Positions 57,879-64,000 of a stretch of 64,000 nt of DNA are shown here, one piece after another. The position numbers were made by a program, and so were the translations under genes. Position 1 is the stretch's first letter, and the number at the start of each line of letters is the position of its first letter. Origin of the DNA: Prevotellaceae bacterium UBA2744 (lineage in GTDB: Bacteria; Bacteroidota; Bacteroidia; Bacteroidales; Bacteroidaceae); assembly GCA_002353575.1 (NCBI GenBank), contig DEJQ01000024.1:70618-134617 (forward strand), read 5' to 3'. Below the pieces are notes generated by a model that was given only the letters and a program-made list of their open reading frames with translations, made no database searches and was not told where the DNA came from.

Positions 57879-58682
57879 TTAGCATTTATACATCATGCCG
57901 ACTACTTTGTTTGCCAACCAAGTAGGAAGCAGCCTGTTGCCCAGACACTCCAAGTCGGAGAGCAGGTCGCTTGTGTAGAACAGACTCGGGTTTCGCTTCG
58001 TGCATGCCTTCACAACCTTCTTGGCAACGGTTTCAGATGTCATGCCGTTGTTTTCCTCCTGTTCCATCTGTTCGATGGCTGCCTGCATATTTGGATATAC
58101 ATCGCTGCCGGCAAGGTCTGTACGGCGTGCTGCTCCAAAGCCTGTGTTTACATTGCCAGGCAATACGCTGCTGACTGTTATCTTGTATGCCTTCAGTTCA
58201 TTTTTCAGCGCAAAGGCAAATGAGTTCAATGCTGACTTTGTAGCTGAATACATCGCCTGGAATGGTATGCTGAATACAGCTGCCATACTGCTGACGAATA
58301 CGATTCTGCCTCGTTCTCCATCTCCCATCTGCTGGGTGCGCATCAGGGGAAGGGCGGCCTGAACGACCCTAATCGGACCATATACATTTACGTCGAACTG
58401 ACGCTGCATTTCTTCTTCTTTCGTGAATTCGATTGAACCGGCTACGCCCATGCCTGCACAAAGTACCAGTACGTCAATTCTGCCTTCCTTATCTGCTATC
58501 TGCTTAATAGCAGCATCGATAGCTGTGCGGTCTGTTACGTCGCAGCCTATATGCAGGACTCCTTCCTGCGGCTTATCCGAACGGCTCAGGTCGTAAACGG
58601 TGTTGCCTTTGTCTGCCATCATTCTGGCAGTAGCACGGCCTATACCTGACGAAGCGCCGGTTATGACTATGACTTTCTTCAT
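57879..58682 (-). CDS. Short-chain dehydrogenase/reductase
   Basis: A 267-residue NAD(P)-dependent oxidoreductase of the classical SDR type. It shows the cofactor motif TGASSGIGRAT near 6-16, LCAGMGVAGSIEF near 80, the catalytic serine in FVSSMAAVF near 130, and YSATK with the catalytic tyrosine and lysine near 150. The C-terminal LEWLG-like tail (LECLGNRLLPTWLANKVV) hints at membrane association. It overlaps the aminotransferase stop by one base (TAATG). The substrate is unknown. Confidence 0.9.
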   Translation of the reverse strand: MKKVIVITGASSGIGRATARMMADKGNTVYDLSRSDKPQEGVLHIGCDVTDRTAIDAAIKQIADKEGRIDVLVLCAGMGVAGSIEFTKEEEMQRQFDVNVYGPIRVVQAALPLMRTQQMGDGERGRIVFVSSMAAVFSIPFQAMYSATKSALNSFAFALKNELKAYKITVSSVLPGNVNTGFGAARRTDLAGSDVYPNMQAAIEQMEQEENNGMTSETVAKKVVKACTKRNPSLFYTSDLLSDLECLGNRLLPTWLANKVVGMMYKC

Positions 58683-59989
58683 TAGTGATTCTGTTTAAAC
58701 ATTTCAATGCGTTCTTTGAACAGAGGCTCCAGTTCTTTCCCGAAGAAAGATGTACAGATGCGAACACCCTGTTCGTTACTTCCCATTGTGTCGAGCGGAT
58801 ATACTGCAATGCCGTAGTACATCAGTTCGCGAGTCAGCTGCAGGTCGGTCATGCCCGGATATTGAACTGTGAAATAGAATCCGTCAGCCAATGGTGCTCC
58901 AAGGTCGTTGTCATATACGAGGTAGAATCCGTTGGAAAGGAGCACTTCCTTCATGAACTTAGCTCGTCTGCCGTATTCACGTACATCGTTGAGGAAGTTA
59001 TAACTGCCATCGCAGGCAGCCTCCATGAGTGCAGCCATAGCATGCTGTACGCTGTGGGTCGTGCCGCTTGAGAGTGTGTACATCAGTCTGTTGCAGAAGA
59101 AATTTCCGAATTCGCCGACGCCGAAATTCTTTTCCAGATTTGGAAAAACTCTGTGGTATAGTTTGTTGCTTATGCATGCAATGCCAATACGCTGACCTGC
59201 ATAGGAGAAGGCTTTAGATCCTGAAACAGCCAAGATGTAGTTGTCGGTATAGCGGGCAATGGTAGCCTGATAGGGTTCCTGGAAAGGATGGCTAAGGTCG
59301 CGACGGAAGTCCATTGCGAAATATGCCAAGTCTTCCAAAACTACACAGTCATATTTGTTCACCAGTTCGGCAATTCCCTTCAGTTCCTCATCCTTGAAAC
59401 ATACCCATGACGGATTGTTCGGGTTTGAATATACAATACCGCAGATTTTGTTTTGCGACAGAATCTCGTCAAGCTTGTTTATCAGTGCTTCACCTCTGTA
59501 GTCGTGTATGTCGAGACCTATGTGTTTCAGTCCAATCACGTCGCATTGGGTAGTCTGTACGGGGAATCCGGGATGTATGAAAAGTACGGTGTCTTTCTCT
59601 GGCATAGCATGATGCCATGCAGTGAATGTGGCAAAAGTACCTTGCATCGATCCTGTTGTAGGAATGCAGCAAAGAGGGTCGATGTCAACTCCGATGAATG
59701 CCTTTGCAAAACGTGAAGCCGCCTGCTTGATACGAGGAATACCTCCGTTGGGCGGGTATATAGTAGCACATCCGTCCGCAAGAGCTTTCTTTTCTGCCTC
59801 GATTGCTATGTCCGACGGCTTTAGACCTGGTACACCCATCTCAAGGTGAATCACCTGCTGACCTGTTTTTTCTTCCAACACTTTCGAGAGCGACTGTATA
59901 TCTCTGATTGTAGCCTGAGAAAAGTCGCCAAGTCCCATTCCTTCAATGGCACTTGTCACCGTTTCATAATCTAATGGGGTATTTTTCAT
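58682..59989 (-). CDS. PLP-dependent aminotransferase, class I/II
   Basis: A 435-residue fold-type I aminotransferase. It shows LEMGVPGLKPSDIAIEAEKKAL near 50, PTTGSMQGTFATF near 120, YSNPNNPSW near 195, and the PLP lysine in AVSGSKAFSYAGQRIG near 260. Its place next to PaaK, ACT and IorAB genes suggests aromatic or branched-chain amino acid turnover, with the keto acid passing to IorAB, but specificity is not visible. I chose the Met of MKNTPLDY: the frame is open 69 codons upstream, but the promoter box at 60025-60032 lies between. Confidence 0.9.
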   Translation of the reverse strand: MKNTPLDYETVTSAIEGMGLGDFSQATIRDIQSLSKVLEEKTGQQVIHLEMGVPGLKPSDIAIEAEKKALADGCATIYPPNGGIPRIKQAASRFAKAFIGVDIDPLCCIPTTGSMQGTFATFTAWHHAMPEKDTVLFIHPGFPVQTTQCDVIGLKHIGLDIHDYRGEALINKLDEILSQNKICGIVYSNPNNPSWVCFKDEELKGIAELVNKYDCVVLEDLAYFAMDFRRDLSHPFQEPYQATIARYTDNYILAVSGSKAFSYAGQRIGIACISNKLYHRVFPNLEKNFGVGEFGNFFCNRLMYTLSSGTTHSVQHAMAALMEAACDGSYNFLNDVREYGRRAKFMKEVLLSNGFYLVYDNDLGAPLADGFYFTVQYPGMTDLQLTRELMYYGIAVYPLDTMGSNEQGVRICTSFFGKELEPLFKERIEMFKQNH

Positions 59990-60024
59990 ACAAATATTTC
60001 TTTCTGCGTTATTTAAATTTCGCA

Positions 60025-60032
60025 CAAAGGTA
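60025..60032 (-). promoter_or_regulatory. Promoter -7 box for the aminotransferase operon
   Basis: The reverse strand reads TACCTTTG, 36 bp upstream of the aminotransferase start. It mirrors the box at 60053. Confidence 0.65.
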
Positions 60033-60052
60033 CAATTTAAAAATGAAAAGCG

Positions 60053-60060
60053 TACCTTTG
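60053..60060 (+). promoter_or_regulatory. Promoter -7 box for the DMT-family gene
   Basis: TACCTTTG lies 20 bases before the ATG at 60081. The two boxes form an inverted pair 20 bp apart, as at 38576/38605. Confidence 0.65.
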
Positions 60061-60080
60061 CAACGTCAAAAAAACTTATT

Positions 60081-60449
60081 ATGAACGGAATATATACCAT
60101 TCTGCTGCTTGTCGGTAGCAATATCTTCATGACTCTTGCCTGGTATGGACACTTGAAGCTACAACAGATGCACCTAAGTGACAGTTGGCCCCTCATTGCT
60201 GTTATAGTGTTTTCATGGGGAATTGCTTTCTTTGAATATTCGCTTCAGGTTCCGGCAAATAAAATCGGTTTTATCGGCAATGGCGGACCGTTTACATTGG
60301 TCCAGTTGAAAGTAATTCAAGAGGTCGTGTCGCTAACGGTGTTCACTGTCATTGCGTCGGTTATGTTCCAGGGTGAACAACTCCACTGGAATCATTTTGC
60401 AGCTTTCTTTTGTCTGATTGCAGCGGTCTGGCTGGTGTTCTTGAAATAG
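60081..60449 (+). CDS. DMT-family small membrane protein (DUF486)
   Basis: A 122-residue protein with four hydrophobic helices (YTILLLVGSNIFMTLAWYGHL, WPLIAVIVFSWGIAFFEYSLQ, LKVIQEVVSLTVFTVIASVMF and WNHFAAFFCLIAAVWLVFLK). The pattern FFEYSLQVPANKIGFIGNGGPFTLVQLKVIQEVVSL is characteristic of the DUF486/DMT-like family, distant relatives of small multidrug transporters. Its transport substrate is unknown. It is the only rightward gene between leftward operons. Confidence 0.88.
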   Translation: MNGIYTILLLVGSNIFMTLAWYGHLKLQQMHLSDSWPLIAVIVFSWGIAFFEYSLQVPANKIGFIGNGGPFTLVQLKVIQEVVSLTVFTVIASVMFQGEQLHWNHFAAFFCLIAAVWLVFLK

Positions 60450-60514
60450 AATTCTCTGATAGAAATCTCAGGAACTCCCCCTGAATTGGGGCTGCGAGAC
60501 TTTAGTAACCCTAA

Positions 60515-60556
60515 TAAAAAAGTCTTCCGTACGAAACAGTACAGAAGGCTTTTTTG
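60515..60556. terminator. Terminator between the DMT-family and second PaaK genes
   Basis: aaaaaagtcttccgtac and gtacagaaggctttttt form an imperfect stem around gaaaca, serving both converging genes. Confidence 0.8.
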
Positions 60557-60572
60557 ATGGTTTTATCTGATT

Positions 60573-61889
60573 TTATTTCCAGTCAGTAAGAAGGGTTCTC
60601 TTGTCAAGCACGTGCTTTGCCTTTCCCGTAGAACGTTCTATGTTGCCTGGTTCCTTGATGTGGATGTTCGGCTTGATACCAACCATGCTGACGATACGGT
60701 CATAGAGCGGCTTGATGAATGGCATCTGCTTTGCAGGATTCGGTGAGAAGTATTCTGCACGCAGTTCAACATCGAGGTCGAATGTGTCCTCGTTATTCTT
60801 GCGATCCACAGTTATGAAATATTGTGGGGTAAATACAGGGAACTCTGTAAGAACTGTTTCAATCTGTGAAGGGAATACATTTACACCGCGTATGATGAGC
60901 ATGTCGTCGCTTCGGCCAAGAATCTTTCCGAGTCGCACAGTGGTACGTCCACATTCACAAGGTTCGTAGATGAGGTGAGTAAGGTCGCGTGTGCGATAGC
61001 GAAGAATAGGCATTGCCTCTTTGCACAATGAAGTGAATACCAATTCGCCTTCTTCGCCCGGAGCAACCGGCTCAAGTGTTTCCGGATTGATTATCTCGGG
61101 ATAGAACATATCTTCTGCAACGTGCGTGCCGTTTTGGAATTGACATTCTCCACCAACACCGGGTCCGCACATCTCTGTGAGTCCATAGATGTCTATGGCT
61201 TTGATGTGCAGTTTTTTCTCAAGTTCACGACGAATACCCCAAGTCCAGGGCTCTGCTCCGAAGAATCCTACACGCAATTTCAGATCCTCTGCGTTGACTT
61301 CGTGGCTTTTCTCGATTACTTCTGCCAAGTGCAGGGCGTATGACGGAGTACAGCAAAGAGCTGTTGTGCCAAAATCTTTCATAAGCATAATCTGCTTCTC
61401 AGAGTTGCCGGCTGAAGTTGGCAATTGAATGGCTCCGCGTACAGCGGCTCCATCATGTGCACCAAGACCTCCGGTGAAAAGTCCGTAGCCGTAAGAAACC
61501 TGAACTATATCGCCTGGTCCTACATCGCCTACAGCCATTACACGTGCAACACATTCAGCCCACATCTTCAGGTCGTTTTCGGTGTATGTACCCACAACTG
61601 GTTTTCCAGTAGTACCAGACGAAGCATGTATGCGTCGAATTTCGCTCTGTGGTACTGCCTGCAGACCGAACGGATATTCATCGCGCAGGTCGTGCTTCGT
61701 GGTGAATGGTAACTTGTGAATGTCGTCAATGCTGCGAATGTCTTCCGGCTTAACACCCATATGGTCCATCTTCTTCTTGTAGAAGGGGACGTTTTCATAA
61801 CATCTTTTTACAGTCTTAATAAGACGCTCAGACTGTAGTTTGCGCATGGACTCTCTGTCCATGCACTCCATCTGTGGATTGTGAATCAT
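60573..61889 (-). CDS. Phenylacetate-CoA ligase, second copy
   Basis: A 438-residue paralogue of the ligase at 55.7 kb. Motifs are RIHASSGTTGKPVVGTYT near 90, DIYGLTEMCGPGVGGEC near 235, TRDLTHLIYEPCECGRTTVRLGKILGRSDDMLIIRGVNVFPSQIE near 300-345, and STGKAKHVLDKR at the end. Although the two copies have equal length, many positions differ (for example MNSPFYKKRFEECGL against YENVPFYKKKMDHMGV), so they are old paralogues and may prefer different aryl acids. This copy lies 26 bp after iorB on the same strand, so it belongs to the ior operon. Confidence 0.93.
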   Translation of the reverse strand: MIHNPQMECMDRESMRKLQSERLIKTVKRCYENVPFYKKKMDHMGVKPEDIRSIDDIHKLPFTTKHDLRDEYPFGLQAVPQSEIRRIHASSGTTGKPVVGTYTENDLKMWAECVARVMAVGDVGPGDIVQVSYGYGLFTGGLGAHDGAAVRGAIQLPTSAGNSEKQIMLMKDFGTTALCCTPSYALHLAEVIEKSHEVNAEDLKLRVGFFGAEPWTWGIRRELEKKLHIKAIDIYGLTEMCGPGVGGECQFQNGTHVAEDMFYPEIINPETLEPVAPGEEGELVFTSLCKEAMPILRYRTRDLTHLIYEPCECGRTTVRLGKILGRSDDMLIIRGVNVFPSQIETVLTEFPVFTPQYFITVDRKNNEDTFDLDVELRAEYFSPNPAKQMPFIKPLYDRIVSMVGIKPNIHIKEPGNIERSTGKAKHVLDKRTLLTDWK

Positions 61890-61915
61890 TGTAGTTATTA
61901 CTTAATTTAAGGTGT

Positions 61916-62494
61916 TCATTTTTTGCTTGCCTCAACACCCATGTCGAAGGCCTTGAGGTTAGCTTCTACTATTGCTTCACCCTTACGCGCAAAGATAACA
62001 GAGATGGCTTTGCGAAGTTGTTCTACTGTGAGAATCTCGATGAATGGTGCAGCCATGCCAAGTAGTACCATGTTGGCACCACGGGCATTTCCTGCATCTT
62101 TGGCTACACTCTCGATGTCGAGCTGAACAACCGAAGGCATGCTTGCGAGTTCTGCCATAAGTGCGGATTCATCGGGGTAATCGGGTATGTTTACAAATGG
62201 TTTGTTGCTGGTCACGATAGTACCCGACTTTGCCAGATAGGGTAGATAGCGGAGCGATTCCATCGGCTCCATCGATATTACCACGTCTGCTCCGCCCAAG
62301 GAAATGAGATCGGAGTAGATGGGATCGGTGGAAAGACGAAGATTTGATTGTACGTCGCCGCCTCGCTGGCTCATTCCGTGTACTTCTGCCTGTTTCAGGT
62401 TTATGCCTGCTTCAGTAGCTGCTTCACCTATGATTGTTGCGATGGAGAGGATTCCTTGTCCGCCTACACCGCAGAGTATGATGTCTTTTTTCAT
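61916..62494 (-). CDS. iorB: Indolepyruvate:ferredoxin oxidoreductase, beta subunit
   Basis: The 192-residue gamma-domain-type subunit of 2-oxoacid:ferredoxin oxidoreductase. It shows DIILCGVGGQGILSIATIIGEAATEAGI near 3-30, VHGMSQRGGDVQSNLRLS near 40 and PFVNIPDYPDE near 100. With IorA it converts aryl pyruvates, CoA and oxidised ferredoxin to aryl-acetyl-CoA and carbon dioxide, reversibly. Its start overlaps the iorA stop by four bases. The phenylacetate-CoA ligase gene follows 26 bp later. Confidence 0.95.
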   Translation of the reverse strand: MKKDIILCGVGGQGILSIATIIGEAATEAGINLKQAEVHGMSQRGGDVQSNLRLSTDPIYSDLISLGGADVVISMEPMESLRYLPYLAKSGTIVTSNKPFVNIPDYPDESALMAELASMPSVVQLDIESVAKDAGNARGANMVLLGMAAPFIEILTVEQLRKAISVIFARKGEAIVEANLKAFDMGVEASKK

Positions 62495-64000
62495 TTGTTT
62501 GCCTCCTTTGCTTTCTTTGCCTCACGAGCGTGACGTGCTGCCGTCTGGATACACTCACGACGTGGAATGATGACGCTAACTCCGTTGTATTCAATTTCTT
62601 CTTTCAGTATGCGTGTAATCTCCGGCATATTCTTGGGCAGCGGAACTACCACACGAACGTGCTCTGGCTCTACACCCAAGCCAAGGCAGATGGCCTCGAA
62701 TTTGTTTGTGCCAGCAGAGTCCTGACCTCCGGTCATGCCTGTTGTAAGGTTGTCGGAGATAACGACAGTGATATTGGATTTGTCGTTTACAGCATCGAGA
62801 AGACCTGTCATGCCGCTGTGAGTGAAAGTGGAGTCGCCAATGATGGCTACGGCAGGGAAGAGTCCTGCATCGGCAGCGCCCTTGGCCATTGTAATGCTTG
62901 CACCCATATCTACACAAGAAGAAAGACTCTTGAAAGGAGGTAAAGCCCCGAGTGTGTAGCAACCGATGTCGCCAAATACACGGTAGTCCGGATATTCTGC
63001 CAATACGGCATTGAGTGCTGCATAGACATCACGATGACCGCAACCCTGGCAGAGTTGTGGCGGACGTCCGGCAAGGTTCTTTGCGGGGGCATATACAGCT
63101 CCGCACTGATGACCAAGAGCCTTTGCCACGCAGTCGGGAGTAAGTTCACCTGTGCGTGGAAGGTCGCCTGTAAGACGTCCCTTCACTGGGTATCCGGCGC
63201 CGAGCAGACCTTTCAGACCTTCCTCTACGACTGGCTGTCCGTCTTCTACCACAAGAATTGCATCGTTTTCTGCAGCCAGAGCCTTAATTTTGTCTTCTGG
63301 AAGTGGGTACTGGCTGATTTTAAGAATATTTGCATTGTCGCCAGCGGCTTCTTTCACGTAGTTGTAACCAATGCCGCAAGCAACGATGCCAAGGCGTGTG
63401 TTGCCTCCGTGCTCAACCTTGTTGTAAAGTGAATTCTCACTTGCCTTAATGAATTCAGACTGCTTGTTCAGCAAGTCAACATATTTTTTGCGAGCGATAC
63501 CTGGAAGGAGCACCCACTGGTCAGTCGAAGGGCTGAGCTTGTTCTCTGCTTTCTGTTCTCTTACTTCTACTGCAGCGCGGCTGTGAGCCAGTCGGGTGAC
63601 GATACGTAAAACGACTGGAACTTTAAGTGCTTCTGAGAAATCAAAAGCGTTATTCACCATGTCATAAGCCTCTTGTTGGTTACTTGGTTCGAATACAGGT
63701 ACCAGGGCAAACTTGCCATAGAAGCGGCTGTCCTGTTCATTCTGGCTACTATGCATTGAGGGGTCGTCGGCTGCAAGTACGATAAGACCGCCATTGACAC
63801 CTGTGATTGCACTGTTTACGAAAGCGTCTGCACAAACATTCATGCCCACATGTTTCATACAAACTAACGCACGTTTTCCTGCGTACGACATGCCGAGTGC
63901 TGCCTCCATGGCTGTTTTCTCGTTCGTACACCAACGGCTGTGAATGCCACGTTCGCGAGCTGTGGCATCAGCCTGAATGAACTCCGTGATTTCTGTTGAG
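62491..64000 (-). CDS. iorA: Indolepyruvate:ferredoxin oxidoreductase, alpha subunit (partial)
   Basis: The gene runs off the right edge. The visible 503 codons extend beyond an internal Met at 63909, since upstream codons read ERGIHSRWCTNEKTAMEAA, conserved IorA sequence. Domain I is represented by MKHVGMNVCADAFVNSAITGVNGGLIVLAADDPSMHSSQNEQDSRFYG. The TPP domain has CQGCGHRDVYAAL, the metal/TPP stretch GDSTFTHSGMTGLLDAVNDKSN and ITVVISDNLTTGMTGGQ. At the C-terminus I see only RRECIQTAARHAREAKKAKEANK, without the CxxCxxCxxxCP ferredoxin clusters of archaeal IorA. It overlaps iorB (ATGA). Confidence 0.95.
   Translation of the reverse strand, partial: STEITEFIQADATARERGIHSRWCTNEKTAMEAALGMSYAGKRALVCMKHVGMNVCADAFVNSAITGVNGGLIVLAADDPSMHSSQNEQDSRFYGKFALVPVFEPSNQQEAYDMVNNAFDFSEALKVPVVLRIVTRLAHSRAAVEVREQKAENKLSPSTDQWVLLPGIARKKYVDLLNKQSEFIKASENSLYNKVEHGGNTRLGIVACGIGYNYVKEAAGDNANILKISQYPLPEDKIKALAAENDAILVVEDGQPVVEEGLKGLLGAGYPVKGRLTGDLPRTGELTPDCVAKALGHQCGAVYAPAKNLAGRPPQLCQGCGHRDVYAALNAVLAEYPDYRVFGDIGCYTLGALPPFKSLSSCVDMGASITMAKGAADAGLFPAVAIIGDSTFTHSGMTGLLDAVNDKSNITVVISDNLTTGMTGGQDSAGTNKFEAICLGLGVEPEHVRVVVPLPKNMPEITRILKEEIEYNGVSVIIPRRECIQTAARHAREAKKAKEANK

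Noticed and set aside
1..64000. tRNA genes, rRNA operon, intact insertion sequence or prophage
   Set aside because: I looked for T-loop motifs, rRNA segments, transposase and integrase motifs and saw none, apart from the KilA-N remnant. A tRNA scan would be needed to be sure.

Overview
The window looks like chromosomal DNA of a Bacteroidales bacterium close to Prevotella. The signs are promoter -7 boxes of the form TAnnTTTG, weak Shine-Dalgarno signals, family content typical of the phylum (bifunctional HisB, separate MacB ATPase and permease, DUF3078, SPOR lipoprotein, the 29-residue AURKAIP1/COX24-type protein), and secreted enzymes ending in a short tail of the form 'D-x-x-G-R-x-V ... Y-I-x-x-G-K-x-x-F-x-K'. 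I saw no tRNA, rRNA operon, CRISPR array, intact phage or intact insertion sequence.

Layout. 1-9.2 kb: UDP-glucose dehydrogenase, a GH51 arabinofuranosidase, a lipoprotein, riboflavin synthase and a large PL11 rhamnogalacturonan lyase. 9.3-14.1 kb: lysS-gpsA-pgi, then queF on the other strand. 14.1-19.2 kb: a tight cluster of a glycosyltransferase/HIT-like fusion, a SpoIID/LytB protein and an AmpG-like transporter, which suggests cell-envelope metabolism. 19.2-24.2 kb: a disturbed accessory stretch with a GH43 enzyme, a broken oligogalacturonate-lyase-like gene joined to the tail of a KilA-N gene, an orphan membrane protein, a GC-rich S41 peptidase and 1.1 kb of repeat-rich non-coding DNA. 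24.2-30.7 kb: GH27 alpha-galactosidase, SPOR lipoprotein, a YtxH/holin-like operon, recR and a glycosyltransferase. 30.7-36.4 kb: hisG-hisD-hisC-hisB-cdd-glucosaminidase with very short or overlapping junctions. 36.6-42.0 kb: RNase G, the 29-residue basic protein, a DUF3078 protein, asnA and queD-queE. 42.0-47.5 kb: a complete MacAB-TolC type efflux operon with pgpA overlapping its end and the RNase P RNA gene immediately upstream. 47.6-54.7 kb: NhaC antiporter and two large secreted proteins (one a likely zinc metalloprotease, one a repeat-domain protein) in convergent orientation. 54.8-64.0 kb: an aryl-acid region with two phenylacetate-CoA ligases, an ACT protein, a thioesterase, an aminotransferase and indolepyruvate oxidoreductase (iorBA). 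The iorA start lies beyond the right edge.

How the genes fit together. GH51, PL11, GH43, the lyase remnant and GH27 could together take apart pectic rhamnogalacturonan with arabinan and galactan side chains. They are scattered and no SusC/SusD pair is present, so this is not a classical polysaccharide-utilisation locus. The his, que and ior/paaK groups are metabolic.

The most unusual signal is not a gene. Several intergenic spots carry short motifs, often palindromic, repeated at exactly one or two helical turns: 11 bp at 1-73 and at 23705-23743, 22 bp at 23434-23471, at 36454-36571 (six copies) and at 51984-52037 (three copies). In addition, one 7-bp minisatellite family occurs both at the 3' end of the GH51 gene and in frame inside the SpoIID/LytB gene.
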